DNA of 51,801 bases from Burkholderiaceae bacterium. Its GTDB lineage: Bacteria > Pseudomonadota > Gammaproteobacteria > Burkholderiales > Burkholderiaceae_D. Below the pieces are notes generated by a model. The model did not search any database and was not told the DNA's origin. It saw only the letters and a list, made by a program, of their open reading frames with translations. The DNA lies in NCBI GenBank assembly GCA_019751755.1, contig JAIENA010000233.1, positions 1 to 51,801 of the forward strand. Reading direction: 5' to 3'. Positions 26,315 through 34,439 of the stretch are shown here, one piece after another; positions within the stretch are counted from its first letter, which is position 1; every line of letters begins with the position of its first letter. The translations under genes and the position numbers were made by a program.

Positions 26315-27214
26315 TTACCAGCTGGCGATGGCAAATGAGCGGCCCGCCGCCTGTGGCGCCGTATATACCAGTTCCGGGCTCCACGCCGGTGGCGGCGCGT
26401 CGGTCCACTGGCGCGGATCGACGCGGTAATATTTTTGCAATTCGTCATACAGCGCCGGATGCCGCTCGCGCATTTGCCACGGTTTGCCAAAGAAGGTTTC
26501 CGTGGCAACCGCAAAGAATTCCGCCGGACTGGTCGCGCCATAATGGTCCAGCACGCTGTCGGTGCGGCCGTAATACGCGTCGTATTGCAAGTTGGCGAAG
26601 TCGCGCGACAACACGGCGGACCAGCTGCTATAGCTGTCCGGGCTACCCAGATAGGGGGCGCCATTGGTGTGACCGGATTCACTGTCGAGCTGGTGGGCGA
26701 ATTCATGCAGCACCACGTGATGGCTGCCGCCCCAGTGCTGCGACGCCTGCAAGACGTCGTCCCACGACAGCACGACACGGCCGTCTTCCCACGATTCGCC
26801 CAACAGGGTTTGGCGGGTATCGGTGACGACGCCGCCGGCGCCCACTTCGCGTCGCGGCACCAGGAAGGCGCCGGGATACACGAGGATCGTGTGCAGCGTC
26901 CGGTACACTTTATTGGGCCGGTTCAGCACCAGCAAGCTGGCCTGGCCGGCAATCGTGTAACGCATTTCGTCGGTGATATCCAGGCCTTCGCAGCCGACGA
27001 ATTTTTTCGTGTGCAGGAAGTGTTTGACCAGTTGCTGCAACTGGGCCTGGGTGGCCGCATCCATGCGCTGGTACGGGGCGATATTGCGTTCAAACACCGC
27101 CAGCGCGTCGGGCGGCAAGGGTTGCGCCAGCGCGCGCTGCAAACGCCAGCGTGGCACCAGCAAGGGCAAGGCGCATGCCAGCGCCAGCAGGGGAATCCAC
27201 CACAATGCGTCCAT
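26315..27214 (-). CDS. mtfA: M90-family zinc metallopeptidase MtfA
   Basis: A 299-residue protein from ATG 27212-27214; a GTG nine codons earlier at 27241 is the alternative. An N-terminal hydrophobic segment (WWIPLLALACALPLLV) may anchor it, which enterobacterial MtfA lacks. The zinc site HEFAHQLD is intact, followed by acidic residues expected for the third ligand. Enterobacterial MtfA binds the glucose repressor Mlc and has aminopeptidase activity. Whether an Mlc partner exists here is unknown. Confidence 0.88.
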   Translation of the reverse strand: MDALWWIPLLALACALPLLVPRWRLQRALAQPLPPDALAVFERNIAPYQRMDAATQAQLQQLVKHFLHTKKFVGCEGLDITDEMRYTIAGQASLLVLNRPNKVYRTLHTILVYPGAFLVPRREVGAGGVVTDTRQTLLGESWEDGRVVLSWDDVLQASQHWGGSHHVVLHEFAHQLDSESGHTNGAPYLGSPDSYSSWSAVLSRDFANLQYDAYYGRTDSVLDHYGATSPAEFFAVATETFFGKPWQMRERHPALYDELQKYYRVDPRQWTDAPPPAWSPELVYTAPQAAGRSFAIASW

Positions 27215-27327
27215 AGTGCCGTCCAGAATAAGGTCAGCCACCTACATGGGGTTCCAACATAGCAATTCAATGCAGCAATTTAGTGTAACAATTTAATGTG
27301 ACCGTTGATGCCAACGCGCCAATGCAA

Positions 27328-27351
27328 ACAGCCGGAACGCTGTCCGGCTGT
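27328..27351 (-). terminator. Hairpin after the winged-helix gene
   Basis: ACAGCCGGA (27328-27336) pairs with TCCGGCTGT (27343-27351) around a 6-nt loop. It lies about 36 bp past the minus-strand stop at 27387. On the minus strand the sequence after the stem is TTTGCATTGG, so the U-run is short; termination is plausible but weak. Confidence 0.55.
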
Positions 27352-27386
27352 CTGCACTGTAGCACTACGGCGGTGCCGCAGGCGCG

Positions 27387-28007
27387 TCAGGGCTGCGCTT
27401 TTTGCATCGATGGCGCGGCGCCAAACAGCGCCGCCACCAGCGGATCGCGTGTCACGGGCGCACGGTTCACGCGGATCGCATAATGGGTGTCATCGGCCAG
27501 GATGTGGAAGTGACGGCCGACGCCGGCCATGGCTTGTTCACGCAGGCTGGGACGTTCCTTGCGGGGCGGGACGCCTTCACGTTTGGGCTGGGAAATCGCG
27601 CCCAGGAATTGCTTGACGCGTTCGACATCCGGCGTCAGTTGATACACCGCCTTGCCCAGGTACGTCGCGGTGCCCTCGATATACCGCGCCAGCTCGATCA
27701 CCCCCGCCTCGCGCAAGTCGCGGATATATTTGCGGGCGCCGGAGGGCGAAAACTTCAGGAACCAGGCGATTTCATCGGCCAACATCTCATGCTGTTGCAA
27801 CTCAGCAATCAGCTTTTGCATATTTTCGATGCGGCGCAACGTGGCCGACGTCGAGCGCACCCGCTCGATCGAGGCCAGGGACAGTGGCTTGCGATCAGGG
27901 ACGGGGCCGGGACGCTCCACCAGTGCCAGTCGCGGCTGGTCTATCCTCTTTGCCGCCTCCTGCTGGTCAGCAAGACTGGATGCTTGGTTTTCTCTGAATG
28001 CATGCAT
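27387..28007 (-). CDS. Winged-helix DNA-binding protein (probable transcriptional regulator)
   Basis: A 206-residue basic protein. Residues 60-125 or so look like a winged helix: helices in MQKLIAELQQHEMLADEIAWFL, then a recognition-like SGARKYIRDLREAGVIE and a beta wing (ATYLGKAVYQL). The N- and C-terminal arms are basic and probably flexible. ATG at 28005-28007 follows AAGGAGTAATCAC. It is divergent from ompA across 367 bp that hold two Crp/Fnr-type palindromes, so it may belong to the same regulon. Family not recognised precisely; related proteins recur in Oxalobacteraceae as I recall. Confidence 0.65.
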   Translation of the reverse strand: MHAFRENQASSLADQQEAAKRIDQPRLALVERPGPVPDRKPLSLASIERVRSTSATLRRIENMQKLIAELQQHEMLADEIAWFLKFSPSGARKYIRDLREAGVIELARYIEGTATYLGKAVYQLTPDVERVKQFLGAISQPKREGVPPRKERPSLREQAMAGVGRHFHILADDTHYAIRVNRAPVTRDPLVAALFGAAPSMQKAQP

Positions 28008-28141
28008 GTGATTACTCCTTATCGATAGCCAGAGGCGCGATCATGTCGATCGCGGCACGCGCCAGCGAATTCAGCGGGGAATCAGGCGGCGTGCGTCGTC
28101 TACATCTGGCAATCAGGATGCCGGAATGCGTAAATCCAGTC

Positions 28142-28157
28142 TGTGCGGCAACGAACA
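28142..28157. promoter_or_regulatory. Crp/Fnr-type palindrome, ompA/winged-helix intergenic, distal
   Basis: TGTGCG-GCAA-CGAACA, one mismatch to TGTRCG-N4-CGYACA. It lies about 135 bp upstream of the winged-helix start and 230 bp upstream of ompA. Read toward the winged-helix gene, a CATCCT hexamer sits where a -10 would place the site centre at -41.5. Confidence 0.6.
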
Positions 28158-28260
28158 TAAGTGAGCAATACTGTCAGTCCCCAGGCATTGAGAGGAGCGC
28201 CAGCGTGGCAACCGCCCCTTGGGCCGGGCTGTGGCCCGCGCGCCACGACGTGGCATCGCA

Positions 28261-28276
28261 TGTGCGCTAGCGCACA
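28261..28276. promoter_or_regulatory. Perfect Crp/Fnr-type palindrome upstream of ompA
   Basis: TGTGCG-CTAG-CGCACA is a perfect 16-bp dyad. The hexamer TACAGT at 28298-28303 predicts a start near 28310, placing the site centre at -41.5, the class II activator position. ompA begins at 28375 behind GGGAG. Confidence 0.75.
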
Positions 28277-28374
28277 GAGGCATTGCTCGAACGTCCATAC
28301 AGTGCAGTCCAACAGCTACACGCTGGAAACATTGTGATGCAGCAGCATCACCCTCTTAACATTGGGAGTCCCTT

Positions 28375-29424
28375 GTGAAAAAAATCAAGAACATTGCCAT
28401 CGCCACGGCGTTGCTGAGCTCGACCGCCGCCTTGGCGCAAGACGCCGCCATCAACCCATCCTGGTATCTTCAGCCGTCGATCAGCGCCATCAAACCCGAT
28501 GCGGACTTCGGCGTCGACAAAACCGGCTACGGCGCCGGTATCAAATTCGGCAAGCCCGTGACCGATCAGTGGGACGTGCAAATGGGTTACACCTATGCCC
28601 GCTCGAAAGAGGGCGGCCAGCGCTACCAGCAAGAAACCCTGGGACTCGATGGCCTGTACCTGTTCTCCCGCAAATCGTTCCGTCCATTCGTGCTGATCGG
28701 TGCCGGCGCCGAGCGCGACCAGACCAACCTGCGCATCAATGGCAAGACGCAAAAGAGCTCGCCGTACGTCAGCGCCGGCCTGGGCTTCCAGGCTGACCTG
28801 TCGGACCGCCTGGCGCTGCAAGCGGACCTGCGCAACGTGCACGGCTTCCTGCGCGGCTCGGCCTTCCCGGTCGCCGGCGACAAGGCCAACAATCTGTACC
28901 TGACGGTGGGCCTGAACTACGCGCTGGGCGCCAAGCCGGTGCCACCGGCGCCAACGCCAAAAGCCGCGCCGGCGCCGGCGCAGGAACCAGCGCCCGCGCC
29001 AGTGACGCCACCACCGCCGCCGCCGCCAGCGCCGAAGTTTGAAAAAATCAGCATGTCGGCCACCGAACTGTTCGCCTTCGACAGCGCCCAGTTGGCCCCG
29101 AACCAGCCCAAGCTGGACGAGCTGGCGGCGCTGCTGGTCAACAACCCGTCGGTAGACCGTGTGACCATCACCGGCTACACCGACCGCCTCGGTTCCGACC
29201 AGTACAACCAGAAACTGTCGGAGCAGCGCGCCCACGCGGTCAAGCACTACCTGACGAACAAAGGCGTAGCCGCCGAGCGCCTGAACGCCGTGGGTAAAGG
29301 CAAGTCGAACCCGCTCGTGGCCTGCGACGGCAAAAAGCAAAAACGGGCAGACTTGATCCAGTGCCTGGAACCGAACCGCCGGGTTGAGGTTGACCAAGTG
29401 ACGATCGAACGCCGCGTGAACTAA
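28375..29424 (+). CDS. OmpA-family outer-membrane protein
   Basis: A 349-residue porin-like structural protein. A signal peptide ends at ALAQ (about residue 22). Residues 25-190 form an eight-stranded OmpA barrel, and a Pro/Ala linker (about 187-220) leads to a C-terminal OmpA/MotB peptidoglycan-binding domain with TGYTDRLGSDQYNQKLSEQR and NRRVEV. The domain contains a short insertion with two cysteines (ACDGKK and QCLEPNR), as seen in other betaproteobacterial OmpA proteins. Start is GTG 28375, with GGGAG seven bases before it. Two Crp/Fnr-type sites lie upstream and a terminator downstream. It tethers outer membrane to cell wall. Confidence 0.93.
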   Translation: MKKIKNIAIATALLSSTAALAQDAAINPSWYLQPSISAIKPDADFGVDKTGYGAGIKFGKPVTDQWDVQMGYTYARSKEGGQRYQQETLGLDGLYLFSRKSFRPFVLIGAGAERDQTNLRINGKTQKSSPYVSAGLGFQADLSDRLALQADLRNVHGFLRGSAFPVAGDKANNLYLTVGLNYALGAKPVPPAPTPKAAPAPAQEPAPAPVTPPPPPPPAPKFEKISMSATELFAFDSAQLAPNQPKLDELAALLVNNPSVDRVTITGYTDRLGSDQYNQKLSEQRAHAVKHYLTNKGVAAERLNAVGKGKSNPLVACDGKKQKRADLIQCLEPNRRVEVDQVTIERRVN

Positions 29425-29444
29425 GCTTGCGCAGCGATCATGAT

Positions 29445-29476
29445 CAGGGGCCACCGATGTGCGCCCCTGTTCTTTT
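29445..29476 (+). terminator. Terminator after ompA
   Basis: CAGGGGC (29445-29451) pairs with GCCCCTG (29463-29469), followed by TTCTTTTT. It ends only a few bases before the ribosome site of the next gene, so some read-through is possible. Confidence 0.75.
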
Positions 29477-29491
29477 TCAGGAGTCAATCCG

Positions 29492-30409
29492 ATGACTTTA
29501 TTGCGTCACCATGGCCGCACCTTGCGCACCGTCGCACGCTGCACCATCACTGAATGGTTCGCGCATCGCGACAGCAGCAAGGGCGCCGCCCTCGCCTTTT
29601 ATACGGCGTTTTCGATCGCCCCGATCCTGGTGCTGGTGATCGCCATTGCCGGCCTGTTTTACGGCCAGCAAGCGGCGCAGGGGGAATTGTTCGGCCAGCT
29701 GGAAGGCTTGATGGGGGCGCGCGGCGCCGAAGCGCTGCAGGCGATCCTGGCCGGCGCGCGCAACCATGACGACGGTCTGCTGGCCACCTTCGTCGCCGGC
29801 GTGCTGCTGCTGTTTGGCGCCACCACCGTGTTTGCGGAATTGAAAGCCAGCCTCGATGAAATCTGGCAATTGCCGCCGCTGCAACAAGGCTCCTTGTGGG
29901 AGTCGCTGCGCACCCGCTTATTGTCATTCGGCATGGTGCTGGTGCTGGGCTTTTTATTGCTGGTGTCGCTGGTGGTCAGCGCCGCGCTGGCCATGCTGGA
30001 AAAATTCTGGCAAGGCCACTGGGGCAACACCACCATGCTGTTAAACGGGTTGAACTGGGTCATCAGTTTTGTCGTGATTGCCGCCATGTTTGGCGTGATC
30101 TACAAAATGCTGCCCCGTATCACGCTGTCATGGCACGACGTCATAATCGGCGCGCTCGGCACGGCCGCCCTGTTCACGCTCGGCAAATTTGCGATTGGCG
30201 CGTATATCGGCAACAGCGGCGTGGCCGACAGCTTCGGCGCGGCCGGCTCGCTGATTGCCTTGCTGCTGTGGGTCTATTATTCGGCGCAGATCTTTTTCCT
30301 GGGCGCGGAATTCGCGCGCCAGTATGCGCTGCAACTGGGCAGCCTGAAACACCATCCGCACCATCCGCAGGATGCGCAGGATGCGCAGGGCGACTTGACG
30401 ACGGAGTGA
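29492..30409 (+). CDS. YihY/BrkB-family inner-membrane protein
   Basis: A 305-residue polytopic membrane protein with the YihY pattern: an N-terminal ALAFYTAFSIAPIL segment, then about six transmembrane helices and the conserved LPPLQQGSLWESLRTRLLS loop region. The C-terminal tail is His/Pro/Asp-rich with repeated HP/QDA units. ATG 29492 follows CAGGAG. Once misnamed RNase BN, the family has no proven transport or enzyme function. Confidence 0.88.
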   Translation: MTLLRHHGRTLRTVARCTITEWFAHRDSSKGAALAFYTAFSIAPILVLVIAIAGLFYGQQAAQGELFGQLEGLMGARGAEALQAILAGARNHDDGLLATFVAGVLLLFGATTVFAELKASLDEIWQLPPLQQGSLWESLRTRLLSFGMVLVLGFLLLVSLVVSAALAMLEKFWQGHWGNTTMLLNGLNWVISFVVIAAMFGVIYKMLPRITLSWHDVIIGALGTAALFTLGKFAIGAYIGNSGVADSFGAAGSLIALLLWVYYSAQIFFLGAEFARQYALQLGSLKHHPHHPQDAQDAQGDLTTE

Positions 30410-30422
30410 AGCCTTCAGGACT

Positions 30423-31643
30423 TTACTCGCCCAGTAACTCGGCGACGATCTCCATGCCCTCGATGCGCTCGGCCACCACCTTGACAATGACGATCAACGG
30501 CACGCCCAGCAGCAAGCCCCAGACGCCCCACAGCCAGCCCCAGAACAGCAGGCTGACAAACACGGCGGCCGGATTCATGCGGGCGATCTTGCCCGTCATC
30601 CAGGTGGTCACGAAGGTGCCGACCAGGGTCGCGATACCGAGCGAGGCGCCCGCCACCAGCAACACCATTTGCAGCGATTCAAATTGCAGAAAGGCCACCA
30701 GGCCGGTCGCGCTGGTGACCAGCAACGGCCCGAAGTACGGCATGATGTGCAGCAGGCCGGCCACGATGGCCCACGCCCCCGCGTTCTCCAGGCCGATGGC
30801 CTGCAAGGCCAGCCACGTCAGCAGCGCCAGCAAGGCGTTGGTCACCAGCAGCATGAACATATAGCGCTGGATCGAGCTGTTGATGTCTTCCAGGATGTGT
30901 ACCGTGACTTTTTTCCGGGTCAGCGACGGACCGGTCAACTTGACCAGTTTGCGCTTGAAGGTATCGCCCGACAGCAACAGAAAAAACACCAGGAAGATCA
31001 CCATCGTGGCCTGGGACAGCAAACCGGCCAGGCTCATCGAGCCGGCCCACACCCAATCGATGACCTTGATGCCGCCGCTGTCCGTCGGCGTTTTGCGGGC
31101 GGCGGGCTTGCGCGCGCCGCCGCCCGAGGCGGCTTGTTCGATTTCATTGGCGACGGCCTGAATCCGCTCCAGCGTGCTGGGGCCGGTCCCCAGTTTGGTC
31201 CGCAACAGCGTCGATACCTTGTGGGTGACGATCGGCAATTCTTCCATAATGTTCTGGAATTCCCCGTGCAGCCGCGACGCGCCAAAGGCCGACCCGCACA
31301 GGATCGCCGCCGTCACCAGCGTGGCGCCCAGCGGGCGCGCGATACGCCGCCGTTCCAGCCAGTACACCACGGGATTGAGCGTATACGACATCAGGATGCC
31401 CAGCAGCAGCGGCACCAGAAAGGCACGCGACCATTGCAGCGCATACAGGAAGGCCACGGTGGCAATCACGCCCAGCGCCAGGCCACGGACATGCACGTGC
31501 AGCGGCAGCCGTTCCAGTGCGGCGGGCTCGCCGCCGGTGGCGGTGGTGCCCATGGATGCGGACTCGGGTGTCGATGCGGCGGCGGGCTCGGAGGGCGACG
31601 CGGCGGCCGACTCGGAAGGGGGAGCGACAGGGATCATGGTCAT
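30423..31643 (-). CDS. AI-2E-family transporter (YdiK/PerM/TqsA superfamily)
   Basis: A 406-residue inner-membrane permease with about eight transmembrane helices in the family arrangement, including a central PxxSxxLR-like periplasmic region and the C-terminal LLGVPLIVIVKVVAER. Members export autoinducer-2, Na+ or other small molecules; the substrate cannot be predicted. The first 45 residues are low-complexity Ser/Ala/Glu/Pro. A GC-rich hairpin (31647-31666) lies just before the start and could occlude the ribosome site. It is convergent with the YihY gene and lies downstream of the BON gene on the same strand. Confidence 0.85.
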   Translation of the reverse strand: MTMIPVAPPSESAAASPSEPAAASTPESASMGTTATGGEPAALERLPLHVHVRGLALGVIATVAFLYALQWSRAFLVPLLLGILMSYTLNPVVYWLERRRIARPLGATLVTAAILCGSAFGASRLHGEFQNIMEELPIVTHKVSTLLRTKLGTGPSTLERIQAVANEIEQAASGGGARKPAARKTPTDSGGIKVIDWVWAGSMSLAGLLSQATMVIFLVFFLLLSGDTFKRKLVKLTGPSLTRKKVTVHILEDINSSIQRYMFMLLVTNALLALLTWLALQAIGLENAGAWAIVAGLLHIMPYFGPLLVTSATGLVAFLQFESLQMVLLVAGASLGIATLVGTFVTTWMTGKIARMNPAAVFVSLLFWGWLWGVWGLLLGVPLIVIVKVVAERIEGMEIVAELLGE

Positions 31644-31646
31644 CAG

Positions 31647-31666
31647 GCGGGACCGGGCGGTCCCGC
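31647..31666. other. GC hairpin at the start of the AI-2E-family gene
   Basis: GCGGGACC and GGTCCCGC form an 8-bp stem with a 4-nt loop, 10 bp past the BON stop and 3 bp upstream of the transporter ATG at 31641-31643. There is no U-run, so it may limit translation or read-through instead of terminating. Confidence 0.4.
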
Positions 31667-31676
31667 AGCGCGGTGC

Positions 31677-31991
31677 TTACTTCACGCGGATATCGTTTTT
31701 GACTTCCTTCACGCCTTTGACGCCACGGGCAATTTCGCCGGCGCGCGTGATGTCGGCGGGCTGCGCCACAAAACCGCTCAGTTGCACCGTGCCCTTGAAG
31801 GTTTCGACGTTGATTTCGGTGGATTTCAAGCTCGGCTCATTGAAGATGCTGGCCTTGACCTTGGTGGTCAACATCGAATCATCGACATATTCACCAGTGC
31901 TTTCCTTGGTTGGCGTGGAAGCACAGCCCACGACCGCCAAAGCGGTGGTGGCGGTAAAGACGGCAGCAGCAAATTTTTGGGCAAATTTCAT
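31677..31991 (-). CDS. BON-domain lipoprotein (OsmY-like)
   Basis: A 104-residue periplasmic or outer-membrane lipoprotein. The lipobox LAVVGC ends the signal peptide, and a single BON domain fills the rest (DDSMLTTKVKASIF, then GTVQLSGFV and GVKEVKNDIRVK). BON domains bind phospholipids and are typical of osmotic and envelope stress responses. ATG 31989-31991 follows AAGGAGTC. Its promoter region is shared with the divergent glycine-zipper gene and holds two Crp/Fnr-type palindromes. Confidence 0.9.
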   Translation of the reverse strand: MKFAQKFAAAVFTATTALAVVGCASTPTKESTGEYVDDSMLTTKVKASIFNEPSLKSTEINVETFKGTVQLSGFVAQPADITRAGEIARGVKGVKEVKNDIRVK

Positions 31992-32109
31992 GATAAGACT
32001 CCTTGGTTAGTGCTCGTCTGAGCAATCTGCCGGCACGCAGGCGGTGCCGGAACTGAGGGCCAGCTGTGGGCCGTTGATGCACAGTGTCGGACAGTTGCGC
32101 CCCTTCATC

Positions 32110-32125
32110 TGTACGCTACCGTACA
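32110..32125. promoter_or_regulatory. Crp/Fnr-type palindrome toward the BON gene
   Basis: TGTACG-CTAC-CGTACA, with perfect half-sites. Read on the minus strand, the hexamer GACACT (32088-32083) predicts a start near 32076, which puts the site centre at -41.5 for the BON gene. Confidence 0.72.
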
Positions 32126-32146
32126 CAGTACGCGCGCCGAGAACAG

Positions 32147-32162
32147 CGTGCGTCACCGCACA
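32147..32162. promoter_or_regulatory. Crp/Fnr-type palindrome toward the glycine-zipper gene
   Basis: CGTGCG-TCAC-CGCACA. The hexamer TAAGCT at 32184-32189 predicts a start near 32196, with the site centre at -41.5 for the plus-strand gene. It is 37 bp centre-to-centre from the BON-facing site, so each divergent gene has its own site. Confidence 0.68.
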
Positions 32163-32223
32163 GACCCTCATCAGGTTGCTCACTAAGCTGGTGACATCCT
32201 CACCAGGAAACAGGAGAACAACA

Positions 32224-32667
32224 ATGAAGACAACCCAGACACTGGCGGCACTGATGATGGCCACGTCCGCCCTGATGACCGGCTGCGCGAGCAGCCCGGT
32301 GCAATCAACCAATTATTCGTCGATGGGCAATGCCGCCACCTACGGCACCATTGAATCGATCCAGATGGTGCGCCTCGATCCGTCGACCAGCGGCGTGGGT
32401 GCCGTGACGGGCGGCCTGGTTGGCGCGCTGGTGGGCAACCAGATCGGTTCCGGCGGTGGCCGCGCCGCCGCCACGGCCGCCGGCGCGATCGGCGGTGCCG
32501 TGGTCGGCAACAGCGTCGAGCGTGACCGCAACCAGCCGCACGATGCGTACCAGATCACGGTGCGCATGGACAACGGCGACTACCGCACCATCAACCAGGA
32601 CAGCGTATATGACCTGCGCGCCGGCAACCGCGTGCGCGTGGTCGACGGCCGGGTCTATCGCTATTAA
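32224..32667 (+). CDS. Glycine-zipper 2TM lipoprotein (17-kDa surface-antigen-like)
   Basis: A 147-residue outer-membrane lipoprotein. The lipobox LMTGC is followed by a central glycine zipper, GAVTGGLVGALVGNQIGSG and a second GAIGGAVVGN, which form a helical hairpin in family members. The C-terminal beta region (YQITVRMDNGDYRTI) is typical of SlyB/Rickettsia-17-kDa-type proteins. ATG 32224 follows AGGAGAAC. SlyB-type proteins form stress-induced outer-membrane assemblies. It leads a short plus-strand operon with a DUF3309 miniprotein and a periplasmic protein. Confidence 0.88.
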   Translation: MKTTQTLAALMMATSALMTGCASSPVQSTNYSSMGNAATYGTIESIQMVRLDPSTSGVGAVTGGLVGALVGNQIGSGGGRAAATAAGAIGGAVVGNSVERDRNQPHDAYQITVRMDNGDYRTINQDSVYDLRAGNRVRVVDGRVYRY

Positions 32668-32687
32668 GCCGCCACCAGGGAGACGCC

Positions 32688-32840
32688 ATGGGCACCATCT
32701 TGCTGATTTTGCTGGTCCTGGTTGTATTGGGCGCACTGCCGGCCTGGCCGCACAGCCGCAACTGGGGTTATGCCCCGAGCGGCATCGCCGGCATCATTGT
32801 GCTGGTGTTGCTGGTCATGCTGCTGACCGGACGGTTATAG
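32688..32840 (+). CDS. DUF3309-family membrane miniprotein
   Basis: A 50-residue protein starting at ATG 32688 behind AGGGAG. Two hydrophobic helices flank the conserved hinge LGALPAWPHSRNWGYAPSG, the DUF3309 signature as I recall it. It is an inner-membrane hairpin of unknown role. It lies 20 bp after the glycine-zipper gene and 9 bp before the next gene, so it is in the middle of a three-gene unit. Confidence 0.85.
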   Translation: MGTILLILLVLVVLGALPAWPHSRNWGYAPSGIAGIIVLVLLVMLLTGRL

Positions 32841-32849
32841 GAGACTGAC

Positions 32850-33200
32850 ATGAACCAGTTCGTTGTGGCGGCCTTGCTGGCCGCCTGCTGCGCCGCACAG
32901 GCGCAAACCACGCCGCCCGAGGTGGCGCTCCAGCAGCGGCAAGCGCTGCGCCATGGCGAACCGGCCCGCTGGTACCAGGCCGACCGCTCCACGGCCGCCC
33001 AATTGCGCACCTTGCGCAAGGAAATCACGGCCGCCTATGCGGAAGCAAAAACCGGCTGCCGCAACCTCGCCGCCAGCGAGCGCCGCGACTGCATGCAGGA
33101 AGCACGCGACACTTATACGGCCGACATGGGCAATCTGCGCGACCTGCATGACGCCGCCAACCGCATGGATACCAGCGTGTACGAAACCACGGGCCGCTGA
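32850..33200 (+). CDS. Periplasmic hypothetical protein
   Basis: A 116-residue protein. A signal peptide (VVAALLAACCAAQAQ) ends near residue 19; the two Cys in it could also suggest a lipoprotein, but no proper lipobox is present. The mature part is charged and helical, with two Cys (GCRNLAASERRDC) that could form a disulphide. ATG 32850 follows AGGAGACTGAC, 9 bp after the DUF3309 stop. A strong terminator ends the unit. Confidence 0.72.
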   Translation: MNQFVVAALLAACCAAQAQTTPPEVALQQRQALRHGEPARWYQADRSTAAQLRTLRKEITAAYAEAKTGCRNLAASERRDCMQEARDTYTADMGNLRDLHDAANRMDTSVYETTGR

Positions 33201-33220
33201 GGCTGTATGCCGCGCCCAAT

Positions 33221-33255
33221 AAAAAACGCCGCAAAATACTTCTGCGGCGTTTTTT
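33221..33255. terminator. Bidirectional terminator
   Basis: AAAAAACGCCGC (33221-33232) pairs with GCGGCGTTTTTT (33244-33255). It has a T-run on both strands and separates the plus-strand unit ending at 33200 from the minus-strand operon ending at 33273. Confidence 0.92.
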
Positions 33256-33272
33256 ATTGCAAGGCGCAAGTG

Positions 33273-33656
33273 CTAGGCACGTTGCTTGCGGCGAATCCAG
33301 AGGCCGGCGATGGCGGCGGCCACGCCGGCCAGCAAGACCGGCTTCACCAGCCGCCGGCGGACAATGAACGCGCCCGCCTTGATCGCATACGGCAAGATCT
33401 TCGGCAAGCTCAGTCCACTGGCCAGCCCGGCGACACCGGCCAGGCCACCGCCATGCTGCCCGCCGAGCAGGCTGCCAAAACGGTGGTGCAAGGCCCCCAT
33501 CGCATGGTCAACGGCGCTGTGCATCAGCGCGTCCGGATGTAAGGCATAGGCCAATTGGCCCTTGGCATGGGCCACGCTGACGCGGTACAACTCGCCTTCG
33601 CGCACCAGCCGTTCTTTCGCCACGGCCAATGCCGCGCTGTCGGCATGTTTGCTCAT
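33273..33656 (-). CDS. YqjK-position hypothetical membrane-associated protein
   Basis: A 127-residue protein, last gene of the YqjD/YqjE-type operon. The N-terminal half is helical and charged; a Gly/Leu-rich middle (GGQHGGGLAGVAGLASGL) precedes a C-terminal hydrophobic segment (PVLLAGVAAAIAGLWI) and RRKQRA. Position after YqjE-like matches YqjK in enterobacteria, but sequence resemblance is not clear. A ribosome site is present and its stop is followed by the bidirectional terminator. Confidence 0.6.
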   Translation of the reverse strand: MSKHADSAALAVAKERLVREGELYRVSVAHAKGQLAYALHPDALMHSAVDHAMGALHHRFGSLLGGQHGGGLAGVAGLASGLSLPKILPYAIKAGAFIVRRRLVKPVLLAGVAAAIAGLWIRRKQRA

Positions 33657-33677
33657 CGAATCTCCTTGGACAGCGGA

Positions 33678-34076
33678 TTACAGCAGCATTTCACGGTCGG
33701 CTTTCAATTCGGCCATGGTGACCGGCAGCGACAGTTTGTCCTGCCGCAGCATGGCGCGCGCGCCCATGATGAAAGCGATGGTGATCATAACGAACACCGC
33801 CGCCAATATCAGCAGGATTTTCCAGCCCATGGCTTCCCAGCACAGGAAGATAATGGTGGCCGTGGTAAAGGCAATCGCGAACCAGCCAGCCAGCAGCGCC
33901 AGCGCAAACACCACGGTCAGTTCGACCAGGTGGTTGCGCACTTCCGACAGTTCAAGCGCGGCCAGTTCCAGCCGCGACAACATCAGGCGCGCCGTGTTGC
34001 GGGCCACCGCCGACAGCGAGCCGATCAGGCCCGGTGGTGGTGGCTGTTCCATGTCGGGCATGTCAGGTGACGCCAC
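33678..34076 (-). CDS. YqjE-like (phage-holin-superfamily) inner-membrane protein
   Basis: A 132-residue protein with two adjacent transmembrane helices (LVELTVVFALALLAGWFAIAF and a second around ILLILAAVFVMITIAFIM), after an amphipathic N-terminal helix. Databases name the family phage holin, but in this context, directly after a YqjD-like gene, it is the housekeeping YqjE type and not a prophage gene. YqjD/ElaB proteins tether ribosomes to the membrane in E. coli stationary phase; YqjE is their co-transcribed partner. Confidence 0.8.
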   Translation of the reverse strand: MASPDMPDMEQPPPPGLIGSLSAVARNTARLMLSRLELAALELSEVRNHLVELTVVFALALLAGWFAIAFTTATIIFLCWEAMGWKILLILAAVFVMITIAFIMGARAMLRQDKLSLPVTMAELKADREMLL

Positions 34077-34080
34077 CGGA

Positions 34081-34383
34081 TCAGCGGCGACCCAGGATCA
34101 CGCCCACCAGCAGGCCGACGCCGGCTGCCAGCGCGATCGAACGCCATGGGTTTTCCTTGACGTAGGCGTCGGTCGACTGGGCGACTTGCTTGCCGGCGGC
34201 GACCGCGCTTTGCTGGGCTTCGTGGGCCTTGGCCAGTGCCGTGTCCAGCGCACGCATGCCGCGGCCGCGCAATTCCTCGGCTTTTTCGCCCGTCAGCGCC
34301 GTGGCGGCCGTGAACAGCGCTTGCGCGTCCTTGACCAGGGTTTTGACATCGTTGTTCACGGTACTGATGTTGTTTTCCAGCAT
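34081..34383 (-). CDS. DUF883 (YqjD/ElaB-like) membrane-anchored protein
   Basis: A 100-residue protein. A long coiled helix (residues 1-75) is followed by the family-typical ENPWRSIALAAGVGLLVGVILGRR, a C-terminal tail-anchor helix ending in Arg-Arg. In E. coli such proteins localise to the inner membrane and bind 70S/100S ribosomes in stationary phase. ATG at 34381-34383 follows GAGGAG. It lies 4 bp upstream of the YqjE-like gene. Confidence 0.92.
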   Translation of the reverse strand: MLENNISTVNNDVKTLVKDAQALFTAATALTGEKAEELRGRGMRALDTALAKAHEAQQSAVAAGKQVAQSTDAYVKENPWRSIALAAGVGLLVGVILGRR

Positions 34384-34439
34384 GATGAGCTCCTCAGTTG
34401 GGGGTTTCGAAAACAGTGCTACGCAGTCGGGCGAATCGG

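Noticed and set aside
33678..34076. Holin-family label suggesting a prophage
   Set aside because: The gene is in a YqjD/YqjE-type operon; no lysin, capsid, integrase or attachment sites are nearby.
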